Positions 53,296 to 61,913 of a DNA stretch of 64,000 bases are shown one piece after another (within the stretch, counting starts at the first letter, position 1; every line of letters starts with the position of its first letter). Under the pieces are notes generated by a model that worked only from the letters and a program-made list of their open reading frames with translations, ran no database searches and was not told the DNA's origin. The position numbers and the translations under genes are program-made. The stretch is taken from contig JAJFKS010000032.1 of NCBI GenBank assembly GCA_021773115.1, positions 179,317 through 243,316 of the forward strand. The letters are read 5' to 3'. The stretch is from Woeseiaceae bacterium (lineage in GTDB: Bacteria; Pseudomonadota; Gammaproteobacteria; Steroidobacterales; Woeseiaceae).

Positions 53296-55770
53296 ATGAA
53301 AAGCAAACTGGTACTCGTCGGTAACGGTATGGCCGGCATGAGAGCCGTCGAGGAACTGCTGAAACTCGAGCCTGAGATGTACGACATCACAGTGTTCGGT
53401 GCGGAGCTGTACGGCAACTACAACCGTATCCTGTTGTCGCCGTTGCTGGCCGCAGAAAACACGCTGGACGACATCATGCTGAACCCGACCTCCTGGTACG
53501 ACGACAATGGCATAACGCTCCACGCGGGCAAAACGGTCACTACCATCGACCGTGCAAAGCGAAGCGTTACGGCGGACGACGGCACAAACGTGCCCTATGA
53601 CAGGCTCATCCTCGCCACCGGTTCACACCCGTTCATGATCCCGGTGCCCGGTATTGAGCTCGATGGCGTTGTTAGTTATCGGGACGTCGATGACGTCAAC
53701 AAGATGCTGGCGTCAGCGAAAGACCACACGAATGCCGTCGTGATAGGGGGCGGGCTACTTGGGCTCGAGGCTGCGTATGGGCTACAGAAGCAAGGCATGA
53801 ACGTCACGGTTGTGCATTTGCTTGACAGCTTGATGGAACGGCAGCTCGACAAGGCTGCAGCCGCGCTCCTCAAGGCCAGCCTCGAGAAACGCGGCCTGCG
53901 ATTCGAAATGGAGGCTGAAACCAAGGCCATCCTCGGTGCCAGTCGGGTCGAATCCGTGCAATTTGGGGATGGTTGGGAGATTCCGGCTGATCTGGTTGTC
54001 ATGGCTGTCGGTATCCGGCCGAATATTGACCTCGCAAAGTCGGCCGGCGTGTATTGCGAACGCGGTATCGTCGTCAACGATTCCCTGCAGACGTACGACC
54101 CGCGCATCTACGCCGTCGGCGAATGCGTGCAGCACCGAGGCGACTGTTACGGGTTGGTCGCGCCGCTGTTCGAACAGGCGAAGATTCTTGCCAACCATGT
54201 GGCGGAATATGGGTACTCACGCTACGAAGGTTCGATGGTTTCTACAAAACTCAAGGTCACGGGCATCGATGTGTTTTCCGCTGGCGACATCGTTGGTGAC
54301 GGTAAGACCGAGGAAGTTCTGTTTCAGGATCCGGCCAAGGCGATCTACAAGAAATTGCTGATCAAGGACCAGAAGATCACGGGCGCTGTTTTGTACGGCG
54401 ATACCGCCGACGGTGCGCGGATCTTCCAGATGATTCGTGATGGCATCGACGTCTCCGAGACTCGTGACGATCTGCTGTTTACACACCATTCCGTGGGCGA
54501 TTCGGGGACAGCGGGTGTGAGTTCAACGACCTCAATGACGGCGAATACCGAGATCTGCGGGTGCAACGGTGTATGTAAAGGCACGATCGTCGAAACGATT
54601 GTCAGCAAGCAGCTGTTTACACTCGATGATGTCCGCCAGCACACCAAAGCGTCGTCCTCTTGCGGTTCCTGCACAGGACTCGTCGAACAGTTGCTAGCGG
54701 ATACGCTGGGTGGCGACTATTCGGTATCGGCCGCGAAAAAGTCAGCCTGCCCGTGTACCGAGTTCACCCACGACGAGATTCGCCGTGCCATCCGTGAACA
54801 GGAACTCAAGTCGATTCCGGACGTCATGGCGTTTCTCGACTGGACGACGTCCGACGGTTGCCACAAGTGTCGGCCGGCACTCAACTTCTACTTGCTTTGC
54901 GCGTGGCCCGGCGAATACCGGGACGATGCGCAATCGCGGTTTATCAACGAGCGTGCGCACGCGAATATTCAGAAGGACGGCACATATTCGGTCGTGCCGA
55001 GAATCTGGGGTGGCGTTACTTCGCCTGCCGAGCTGAAAGCCATTGCCGAAGTTGCCCAAAAATACGACGTGCCGACTGTCAAGTTTACGGGTGGCCAGCG
55101 GCTGGACCTGCTCGGGGTGAAAAAGGAAGACCTGCCGGGCGTCTGGGGCGACCTCAACAGCGCTGGCTTGGTATCGGGTCACGCCTACGGAAAAGCCCTG
55201 CGAACCGTCAAGACCTGCGTTGGCAGTGAATGGTGTCGATTTGGCACTCAGGACTCGACTGGTCTCGGTATCAAGCTCGAGCGCATGGCGTGGGGATCGT
55301 GGCACCCGCACAAGGTGAAGCTGGCGGTTTCCGGTTGTCCACGCAACTGTGCCGAAGCGACGATCAAGGACTTTGGCGTGGTGTGCGTGGATTCCGGCTA
55401 CGAACTGCATGTCGGCGGCAACGGCGGCATCAAAATTCGTGCGACCGACTTTCTGTGCAAGCTTGAAACCGAAGAAGAGGTCCTCGAGTATTGTGGCGCG
55501 TTCCTGCAGTTGTATCGCGAAGAAGCACACTACCTGGAGCGCACAGCGCCATGGATCGAGCGCGTTGGACTGGCAACCATCAAGACGGTGATCGTCGACG
55601 ACGCGGAGCGTCGGGCCCAACTTCATGCACGCTTCCTGCGGTCGCAGTCATTCAGCCAGCACGACCCGTGGGCGGAACACGCGACGGGCGAAAAAGCGAT
55701 GACGTTTATGCCGATCGATGCTCTGCGACAGGAGCGAGCGGGTGAATGTGCCGAAGGCAGCACACAATGA
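53296..55770 (+). CDS. nirB: Assimilatory nitrite reductase (NADH), large subunit
   Basis: 824-residue cytoplasmic flavo-siroheme enzyme reducing nitrite to ammonium. FAD/NAD(P)H domain (1-400: VLVGNGMAGMRAVEELL, VVIGGGLLGLEAAYGLQ). BFD-like [2Fe-2S] Cys sets are CGCNGVCKGTI and SSCGSCTGLVEQLL. The C-terminal sulfite/nitrite-reductase repeats have KFTGGQRLDLLGV, and the [4Fe-4S]-siroheme ligands are in TCVGSEWCRFGTQDS and SGCPRNCAEATIKDFG. Start at 53296 gives MKSKLVLVGNG and has GGGAAG upstream. The stop overlaps the nirD ATG (ATGA). Confidence 0.97.
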   Translation: MKSKLVLVGNGMAGMRAVEELLKLEPEMYDITVFGAELYGNYNRILLSPLLAAENTLDDIMLNPTSWYDDNGITLHAGKTVTTIDRAKRSVTADDGTNVPYDRLILATGSHPFMIPVPGIELDGVVSYRDVDDVNKMLASAKDHTNAVVIGGGLLGLEAAYGLQKQGMNVTVVHLLDSLMERQLDKAAAALLKASLEKRGLRFEMEAETKAILGASRVESVQFGDGWEIPADLVVMAVGIRPNIDLAKSAGVYCERGIVVNDSLQTYDPRIYAVGECVQHRGDCYGLVAPLFEQAKILANHVAEYGYSRYEGSMVSTKLKVTGIDVFSAGDIVGDGKTEEVLFQDPAKAIYKKLLIKDQKITGAVLYGDTADGARIFQMIRDGIDVSETRDDLLFTHHSVGDSGTAGVSSTTSMTANTEICGCNGVCKGTIVETIVSKQLFTLDDVRQHTKASSSCGSCTGLVEQLLADTLGGDYSVSAAKKSACPCTEFTHDEIRRAIREQELKSIPDVMAFLDWTTSDGCHKCRPALNFYLLCAWPGEYRDDAQSRFINERAHANIQKDGTYSVVPRIWGGVTSPAELKAIAEVAQKYDVPTVKFTGGQRLDLLGVKKEDLPGVWGDLNSAGLVSGHAYGKALRTVKTCVGSEWCRFGTQDSTGLGIKLERMAWGSWHPHKVKLAVSGCPRNCAEATIKDFGVVCVDSGYELHVGGNGGIKIRATDFLCKLETEEEVLEYCGAFLQLYREEAHYLERTAPWIERVGLATIKTVIVDDAERRAQLHARFLRSQSFSQHDPWAEHATGEKAMTFMPIDALRQERAGECAEGSTQ

Positions 55771-56081
55771 GTTGGTGTCCAGCAGGCGGCCTGTCCCAGA
55801 TCCCCGCGCGCGGTGCACGTGTTCTTAAAACCGGCAACGGAAATGTCGCTGTGTTCCGGACGTTCGACGACAAATTGTTCGCGCTGGCGGACCGTTGCCC
55901 GCATCGCCAGGGGCCGTTATCGCAGGGCATCGTACACGGCACAAAAGTCACTTGTCCGTTGCACGACTGGGTTATCGATCTGAGTACAGGCAGCGCGGTC
56001 GCCCCGGATTCGGGCTGCACGTCCACCTATCCCGTCAAGGTCGAGGACGGTCTCGTTTACGTGGATCTGCCCAATGGCTGA
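55767..56081 (+). CDS. nirD: Nitrite reductase (NADH) small subunit, Rieske type
   Basis: 104-residue Rieske-fold partner of NirB. The iron-sulfur ligands are present as CPHRQGPLSQG and CPLHDWVIDL, i.e. a full Rieske ligand set (C-x-H and C-x2-H), which many enterobacterial NirD proteins have lost. Overlaps nirB by 4 bases and nasC by 8 bases, so strong translational coupling. Confidence 0.95.
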   Translation: MSWCPAGGLSQIPARGARVLKTGNGNVAVFRTFDDKLFALADRCPHRQGPLSQGIVHGTKVTCPLHDWVIDLSTGSAVAPDSGCTSTYPVKVEDGLVYVDLPNG

Positions 56082-58749
56082 CAGGCAGCAAACGCAGACG
56101 ACCTGCCCTTACTGCGGCGTCGGCTGCGGGCTGATGGTCACGAGCAGCGACGGTGAATACCGCATCGAGGGCGACGTCAGCCACCCGGCGAATCGCGGTC
56201 GCCTATGCTCCAAAGGGTCAATGCTTGCCGACACGCTGGACCTCGACGGCCGGTTGCTCGAGCCCGTCGTCGACGGTGAGATCACCAGTTGGAATCGTGC
56301 GCTCGACCGCGTCGCCGGTGGGTTTCTCGAGGTTGTCGACAAGCACGGTCCGGATGCCGTGGCGTTCTACGTGTCGGGCCAGCTGATGACAGAGGATTAC
56401 TACGTCGCCAACAAACTGATGAAGGGCTTTATCGGCGGAGCCAACATTGATACAAACTCGCGCCTGTGCATGGCGTCGGCGGTTGCCGGCCACAAGCGCG
56501 CGTTTGGCAAGGACACGGTCCCCGGCTGCTACGAAGATCTGGAGCTTGCCGATCTCGTCGTGCTTGTCGGCTCCAATCTTGCCTGGTGCCACCCGGTGTT
56601 GTATCAACGACTGTCTGCGTCGCGTCACAACAATCCGGACAAAAAGATCGTTCTAATCGATCCGCGACGGACGCAATCTGCTGCCATCGCGGACCTGCAT
56701 CTGGCCGTCAAACCCGGCACCGATGCACTTCTGTTCAATGGTCTTTTGGCCTTCCTGCAGCAACACGATGCCATCGCCACTGAATTTACAGGCGCACATA
56801 CCGAGGGACTCGACGCGGCCCTCGAGACCGCCAACGCAAACGCGGGAGATATCGACACCGTTGCCGGGCTATGTGGTCTCGAGCCTGGAATGCTGCTCGA
56901 GTTCTATACGCTGTTTGTGAAAACGGCGCGAACCGTCACGGCCTTTTCCCAGGGAGTGAACCAGTCCGTATCGGGCACCGACAAGGTCAATAGCATCATT
57001 AACGCGCACCTTGCGACTGGCCGCATCGGCAAGCGGGGTGCGTGCCCGTTTTCCGTGACTGGGCAGCCGAATGCCATGGGTGGCCGCGAGGTCGGAGGGC
57101 TGGCAAACCAGCTGGCGGCGCACATGGATTTCGAGCTCGATGATATCGACCGGGTTCAACGTTTCTGGGGCTCGCCCGTCATTGCGAGTGAGCCGGGATT
57201 GACCGCAGTCGACCTGTTCGAGCAGCTCCACGCCGGAAAGATCAAAGCCATCTGGATTATGGCGACCAATCCGGCCGTTAGCATGCCGGACGCGTCGCGC
57301 GTCCGTGAGGCACTCGAACGGTGCGAACTCGTCGTTGTGTCCGAGTGCGTGGAGCAGACGGACACGACGCAGTACGCCGATGTCCTGTTGCCGAGCCTGA
57401 CCTGGGGCGAGAAAGATGGCACCGTCACGAATTCCGAGCGTTGCATATCGCGGCAGCGTGCGTTCCTGGCGTCGCCCGGAAACGCTAAGGCCGACTGGTG
57501 GATTATCGCCGAGGTGGCGAAACGCCTCGGGTACAAGGAACACTTCGGCTACACGTCGAGTGCCGACATATTTGACGAACATGCTCGCCTGTCGGCATTC
57601 GAAAACGATGGTAGCCGCGATTTCAACATCGGCGGTCTCGCCGGTCTGACAGCAAACGAGTATGCCAGATTGGCACCAACCTACTGGCCCTGCACCGACG
57701 CGAGCAGCCGGCCGTCAAGACGGATGTTCGAGGATAGGCAATTCTTCACGCCGTCGGCCAAAGCCCTTTTTGTCGCTGTCGATACGCCGGCCGTGTCTGA
57801 AGCGCTGAGTGAAGAATACCCGTTCATTCTGAATACCGGCCGTGTGCGCGACCAGTGGCACACGATGACACGCACGGGAAAATCCGCGCGACTGGCGACG
57901 CACCACAGCGAGCCGATCCTGTCGATGCATCCGGTTGACGTAGCAGATTCGAAACTCTGCGACGGTGAACTGGCACGAATCGGCAACGACCGGGGCCATG
58001 TATTAGCACGCGTCCAGTCCAGCGATACCATCCGTCGGGGCGAGGTATTCCTGCCGATGCACTGGAACGAGCAGTTTGCGTCCAATTCCGCGGTCGGCAA
58101 ACTCGTCAATCCGTCTACCGATCCGTGCTCGCATCAGCCAGACATGAAGTACACGCCTGTTTCAATTTCGCCGGTCGAAAATGACTGGTACGGCTTCATG
58201 CTGATACGCACACGGGCTCCGAAAGTTGCGGCCGATTACTGGACGCGCAGCGCAGGCGATGGCTATTGGCAATATGAGCTCGCCGGCAAGCACCAGCCAG
58301 CCGCCTGGCGGGACTGGCTCCGCGACCTCGTGGGCAACGCTGGATCGTGCGTCGAATTCCGGGACGATGCGCGCGGCCTGTATCGTTGTGCCGTACTCGT
58401 CGATGATCGATTGCAGGTTTGCCTCTTCGTGGCGGCGACGCCAGACCTTCCGTCACGAAGCTGGATTAGCCGCTTGTTTAACGACGAAACGGTGTCGGAC
58501 GCTACTCGACTGAATTTGCTGTCCGGCGTGCCGGGGCCAGATGAAGTCGATGCTGGCGCCATGATCTGCGCTTGCTTTTCGGTCGGGCGCAACGTTCTGC
58601 TAGAGGCAATTCGCACGCAGTCGCTCGTATCCACTACGGATATCGGAAACGCACTTCAGGCAGGCACCAATTGTGGATCCTGCCTGCCGGAACTGGGTCA
58701 ACTTCTTCAGGAAGCCAGAGCTCAACCACAGCTCATGGATTCAGTGTGA
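56074..58749 (+). CDS. nasC: Assimilatory nitrate reductase catalytic subunit
   Basis: 891-residue Mo-bis-MGD enzyme reducing nitrate to nitrite. N-terminal [4Fe-4S] site CPYCGVGCGLMV with a fourth Cys in GRLCSKG. Molybdenum Cys region TNSRLCMASAVAGHKRAFG. MGD-binding stretches include MATNPAVSMPDASRVREAL, NTGRVRDQWHTMTRTGKS and MHWNEQF. The C terminus carries a BFD-like [2Fe-2S] domain (ICACFSVGRNVLLEAI, GTNCGSCLPELGQLL), as in NasA/NarB-type enzymes of this cluster. Embedded in the nirBD-nasC-cysG operon. The symbol follows common use and may be nasA in other schemes. Confidence 0.95.
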   Translation: MADRQQTQTTCPYCGVGCGLMVTSSDGEYRIEGDVSHPANRGRLCSKGSMLADTLDLDGRLLEPVVDGEITSWNRALDRVAGGFLEVVDKHGPDAVAFYVSGQLMTEDYYVANKLMKGFIGGANIDTNSRLCMASAVAGHKRAFGKDTVPGCYEDLELADLVVLVGSNLAWCHPVLYQRLSASRHNNPDKKIVLIDPRRTQSAAIADLHLAVKPGTDALLFNGLLAFLQQHDAIATEFTGAHTEGLDAALETANANAGDIDTVAGLCGLEPGMLLEFYTLFVKTARTVTAFSQGVNQSVSGTDKVNSIINAHLATGRIGKRGACPFSVTGQPNAMGGREVGGLANQLAAHMDFELDDIDRVQRFWGSPVIASEPGLTAVDLFEQLHAGKIKAIWIMATNPAVSMPDASRVREALERCELVVVSECVEQTDTTQYADVLLPSLTWGEKDGTVTNSERCISRQRAFLASPGNAKADWWIIAEVAKRLGYKEHFGYTSSADIFDEHARLSAFENDGSRDFNIGGLAGLTANEYARLAPTYWPCTDASSRPSRRMFEDRQFFTPSAKALFVAVDTPAVSEALSEEYPFILNTGRVRDQWHTMTRTGKSARLATHHSEPILSMHPVDVADSKLCDGELARIGNDRGHVLARVQSSDTIRRGEVFLPMHWNEQFASNSAVGKLVNPSTDPCSHQPDMKYTPVSISPVENDWYGFMLIRTRAPKVAADYWTRSAGDGYWQYELAGKHQPAAWRDWLRDLVGNAGSCVEFRDDARGLYRCAVLVDDRLQVCLFVAATPDLPSRSWISRLFNDETVSDATRLNLLSGVPGPDEVDAGAMICACFSVGRNVLLEAIRTQSLVSTTDIGNALQAGTNCGSCLPELGQLLQEARAQPQLMDSV

Positions 58750-58754
58750 CGCGC

Positions 58755-60203
58755 ATGCAGTATTTGCCAATTTCTCTGAACATTCACGGCAGGCCGGTAC
58801 TCGTTGTCGGTGGCGGCGAAGTCGCCGCACGAAAGGCCCGGCATTTGCTTAGGGCCGGTGGTGAGGTTTCGGTCATAGCCTCTGAGCCGGGGAGCCTCGT
58901 GATCGAAATGCGTGACGACGGGCAACTGCACGTGATTGACAGTGCTTTCCGGCCCGAGTTTTTGCGTGGTGTGGCTTTGGTTGTGGCTGCAACCGACAAT
59001 ACCTTCGTCAATCGCAATGTTTACGAATTGGCGCAAGCGCAAAATATCCCGGTCAATGTTGTGGACCAGCCAGAGCTCTGCAGCTTTATCTTTCCTGCCG
59101 TCGTTGATCGCTCACCGGTGACCATTGCAATCAGCACGAACGGAGCGTCACCCGTACTCGCCCGCGCGCTCAAGTCGAAAATCGAAAACTTGATTCCGTC
59201 AGCTTACGGCCAGTTGGCGGACTTGTTTGCGGCATTCCGCAAAACTGTCAAGCTGCGTTTTCGGACTGGGGATGAGCGGCGGTGGTTCTGGCAGGAAACG
59301 CTCGACGGCCCGGTCACGGAACTCGCGCTAGCGGGTCGGATGGACGAGGCCAGGGAGTTGCTCGAAGCACGCATCGTGGCGCCAGATCGCGCCGGCGGCA
59401 AGGGCGAGGTCTATCTCGTTGGTGCCGGGCCCGGCGATCCGGATCTGTTGACATTGCGCGCCGCACGTTTGCTGCATAAGGCGGATGTGGTCTTCTACGA
59501 TCGCCTCGTCGCGCCCGAGATACTCGACTTTTGCCGACGCGATGCAGAGTTGGTTTTCGTTGGCAAAGCGAAAGGGCATCACTCGATTGCGCAGGAGGGC
59601 ATTACACGGGCGCTGATCGAGGCGGCATCGCGGGGTCAGAAAGTCGTGCGGCTGAAGGGCGGAGACCCGTTCGTGTTTGGCCGCGGTGGCGAAGAGACTC
59701 AGGCGCTCGCAGCACACCGGATACCATTCCAGGTCGTGCCCGGAATCACGGCCGCCAATGGTTGCGGTGCCTATTCGGGCATTCCGCTGACGCATCGGGA
59801 CTTCGCCCAGAGCGTAACTTTCGTTACCGGGCACACCCGCGATGGGCGCCTCGATCTGGACTGGCACAAGCTGGCCGGTTCTAATCAGACACTGGTTTTC
59901 TACATGGGTTTGGCCAACGCTCGCGAGATCTGTGCGCAATTGATCTGCCACGGGAGCCCGAGTACCACGCCGGCAGCTCTGGTCGAGAACGGGACGACGC
60001 CGAGCCAACGGGTCATTACCGGTGACCTTGCTACGCTGCCTGACGATATCGAGACGATGAACGCGAGCTCGCCCGCTTTGATGATCGTTGGTGAGGTCGT
60101 CCGTCTGCGGGAATCGCTTGCGTGGTTCGTAGGCATGGGGTTGGAAGGCAAGGTTGAACACGTCGCGATCGCAGATGCAGCTGGCGTCAATGTTGCACGG
60201 TAA
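58755..60203 (+). CDS. cysG: Siroheme synthase, trifunctional
   Basis: 482 residues. The CysG-B part (1-205) is precorrin-2 dehydrogenase/sirohydrochlorin ferrochelatase (VLVVGGGEVAARKARHLL, NGASPVLARALKSKIE). The CysG-A part (215-465) is uroporphyrinogen-III C-methyltransferase (VGAGPGDPDLLTLRAARLL, VRLKGGDPFVFGRGGEE, PGITAANGCGAYSGIPLTHR). Supplies siroheme for NirB. Start at 58755 is 5 bases after the nasC stop and matches the family N terminus MQYLPISLNI. Its 3' end overlaps the next gene. Confidence 0.96.
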   Translation: MQYLPISLNIHGRPVLVVGGGEVAARKARHLLRAGGEVSVIASEPGSLVIEMRDDGQLHVIDSAFRPEFLRGVALVVAATDNTFVNRNVYELAQAQNIPVNVVDQPELCSFIFPAVVDRSPVTIAISTNGASPVLARALKSKIENLIPSAYGQLADLFAAFRKTVKLRFRTGDERRWFWQETLDGPVTELALAGRMDEARELLEARIVAPDRAGGKGEVYLVGAGPGDPDLLTLRAARLLHKADVVFYDRLVAPEILDFCRRDAELVFVGKAKGHHSIAQEGITRALIEAASRGQKVVRLKGGDPFVFGRGGEETQALAAHRIPFQVVPGITAANGCGAYSGIPLTHRDFAQSVTFVTGHTRDGRLDLDWHKLAGSNQTLVFYMGLANAREICAQLICHGSPSTTPAALVENGTTPSQRVITGDLATLPDDIETMNASSPALMIVGEVVRLRESLAWFVGMGLEGKVEHVAIADAAGVNVAR

Positions 60204-61014
60204 GGTCATTGCTGTGCCGGAGACGCGGCAACTCGACGTGCTCGCCGGCTTGCTCGAGCGACGCGGGGCAACTGTACGGCGCTGTCCGCTCGTGCGAATC
60301 AAGGACACGCCGGACCGGGGGCCGGTTATGCGATGGTTGTCCCATTTCATTGCCAGGCCGCCACGATTGATCGTCCTGTATACGGGCGAGGGCCTGACTC
60401 GCCTGCTCCGGTTTGCGGACGACGCCGGACTCCGGGAGAAGTTCGTGGAAGCTCTCGGGCACGTGCACATTCTCTCCCGCGGCCCAAAGCCCGCAAAAGT
60501 ACTAAGGCAGATATCCCTGAGGCCAACGAGTCGCGCAGAACCAGCAACCACAGAAGGTGTCATTCAGGCGCTTGATTCGATCGACATTGGCAGTACCCGG
60601 GTGGCTGTGCAGCTCTACGGCAGTGATCCTAACGTACGACTCATGCAATACCTCGGTTCCCGGTCGGCGAAGGTCGATTGTGTCGCACCTTATATATATG
60701 CCGACGAATCCGACAAAGACGACGTTCGGGATCTGATTTGTAAGTTGTACGCCGGATTGATCGACATGATTGCGTTCACAAGCAAGACTCAGGTTGAGCG
60801 CCTGATCATCGTCGCAAATGAATCTGGTCTGGAGTCGCAGTTATCAGACGGACTGCGTGACGTATCCATCGCAACAGTCGGGCCTGTGGTCCGGGATTTT
60901 CTTGAGGAGCGGGGGTACAAGGTTGCGGTGTCGCCGAGTGAGCGCCACTTCCTCAAGCCACTTGTACAGGCGATTGTCGACGCGGCCGATGCCGGGTACG
61001 GTCGTGATGCGTGA
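60190..61014 (+). CDS. Uroporphyrinogen-III synthase-like protein
   Basis: 274 residues resembling HemD, which closes the tetrapyrrole ring before CysG acts. Visible features: GKVIAVPETRQLDVLAGLLE with ARRGA-like ERRGATVRRCP, an LIVLYTGEGLTRLL segment where HemD has its first-domain hinge, GVIQALDSIDIGSTRVAVQLYG, IAFTSKTQVERLI (typical FTS motif) and SIATVGPVVRDFLEERGYKVAV near the end. HemD-like genes at the end of nitrate clusters are common. Possible starts are 60154, 60175 and 60190; the last fits the family. It overlaps cysG by 14 bases. Confidence 0.82.
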   Translation: MLHGKVIAVPETRQLDVLAGLLERRGATVRRCPLVRIKDTPDRGPVMRWLSHFIARPPRLIVLYTGEGLTRLLRFADDAGLREKFVEALGHVHILSRGPKPAKVLRQISLRPTSRAEPATTEGVIQALDSIDIGSTRVAVQLYGSDPNVRLMQYLGSRSAKVDCVAPYIYADESDKDDVRDLICKLYAGLIDMIAFTSKTQVERLIIVANESGLESQLSDGLRDVSIATVGPVVRDFLEERGYKVAVSPSERHFLKPLVQAIVDAADAGYGRDA

Positions 61015-61030
61015 GATTTGCGTGTAACAG

Positions 61031-61050
61031 CTGTGCGTTGTTGTGCACAG
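61031..61050 (+). other. Hairpin after the nitrate operon
   Basis: CTGTGC / GCACAG with 8-base loop, no T tail. Actual termination is more likely at the attachment-site hairpin downstream. Confidence 0.35.
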
Positions 61051-61092
61051 TGATGTAAATCAGGCAACGCTTTGTGTTACGACTTCGATAGT

Positions 61093-61107
61093 ACCCTTCA
61101 CCACCAA
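61093..61107 (+). repeat. Attachment core, site 4
   Basis: Exact ACCCTTCACCACCAA. It shares the preceding TAGT with sites 2 and 3 but has no recognisable GGGGGCA arm on either side, consistent with being the chromosomal right end or a decayed arm. Confidence 0.88.
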
Positions 61108-61119
61108 TCACAAGAAAAG

Positions 61120-61150
61120 CCCTGTTAATCAAGTGGTTAACGGGGATTTT
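61120..61150 (+). terminator. Attachment-site terminator, site 4
   Basis: CCCTGTTAA / TTAACGGGG stem, then ATTTTCTTT. Probably the original tRNA-Met terminator if this is the chromosomal end of the array; it now serves the nitrate operon. Confidence 0.7.
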
Positions 61151-61226
61151 CTTTGCTCGTACATGATGAGGCTTTCGAAACGTACTTTCCCGCAAAGCTT
61201 GCCATGAAGCGCGTCGCAAACCACCT

Positions 61227-61913
61227 TCAAAGAAGGGTGCGAAACATCCAGTCGGCCACAAGATCGGAATCTGTCCTACGACTTAGCCCAACCAGCGATT
61301 TTTCAAACTCAGGCTGCGGCAGTTTATCTCCGAGTCTATGGCTGATCAGTGCACTCGTATATTGGTTATTGAACTCAGGGTGCGCCTGAACCGAAAACGC
61401 ATTGCTTCCATATTCCAGGAACGCATACGGGCATGATTTCGACTGTCCTAACACACGTGCTTGTTTGGGCAGGATTACAATCTGATCTTGATGAAAAGCG
61501 TTCAAGCCAATTGACGTGGGCGATTGACCGGGCGTAAGCAGCTCATATTTCTGGCGGCCTGCTATCCAACCATTTTCCGACCGTTCAACCGAACCGCCGA
61601 ATGCTACTGCCATGATCTGGTGGCCGAAGCAGATCCCCACCATTCGCTTTTTCCGGGCCGCCGCATCTCTGATGAATTCCATCAGTTTATTTATCCACGG
61701 CAACTTGTCGTTCACGCTGTGTCGTGATCCGCTGATTACCCAAGCCGAGCAATCATCTATGCTATCCGGTAGTTGCCCATCGAATACACGATAGGTCCGA
61801 AAATCCAGACCGCCCTGCGAACCTTGTAGAAGATCGATAATCATTGACGGGTAATCGCCAAATTCGTCAATCAGTGGTGCAGGGGCGGCACCCGCTTGCA
61901 ATATTCCGATCAT
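61227..61913 (-). CDS. Class I glutamine amidotransferase-like protein
   Basis: 228 residues, GMP-synthase-like GATase fold. The nucleophile is Cys in MVGICFGHQIMAVAFGG, and the His/Glu pair lies in FSVQAHPEFNN. Stand-alone members hydrolyse glutamine or gamma-glutamyl compounds; the partner is unknown. The start overlaps the stop of the Nit-family gene (ATGA), and the gene ends 77 bases from the site 4 terminator, converging on the attachment site. Confidence 0.85.
   Translation of the reverse strand: MIGILQAGAAPAPLIDEFGDYPSMIIDLLQGSQGGLDFRTYRVFDGQLPDSIDDCSAWVISGSRHSVNDKLPWINKLMEFIRDAAARKKRMVGICFGHQIMAVAFGGSVERSENGWIAGRQKYELLTPGQSPTSIGLNAFHQDQIVILPKQARVLGQSKSCPYAFLEYGSNAFSVQAHPEFNNQYTSALISHRLGDKLPQPEFEKSLVGLSRRTDSDLVADWMFRTLL

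Larger units (their letters stand above)
48091..61107. mobile_element. Genomic island 3 (nitrate assimilation cargo)
   Basis: 13.0-kb segment between cores 3 and 4. A right-type arm lies inside its left end; no left-type arm is recognisable before core 4, although TAGT before the core is shared with sites 2 and 3. Cargo is a self-contained assimilatory nitrate/nitrite pathway including siroheme synthesis, plus a winged-helix protein and a Cache-like protein. No integrase gene. Confidence 0.7.

Noticed and set aside
54742..55626. 294-codon minus-strand frame inside nirB
   Set aside because: Antisense to the siroheme-binding part of nirB, which is fully conserved; no ribosome site or domain.
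59328..60563. 411-codon minus-strand frame across cysG and the hemD-like gene
   Set aside because: Antisense to two clear genes; composition typical of a reverse-strand shadow in GC-rich coding DNA.
61021..61092. Search for a left arm before core 4
   Set aside because: Only TAGT next to the core and faint similarity were found, with no GGGGGCA motif, so I do not call an arm here.
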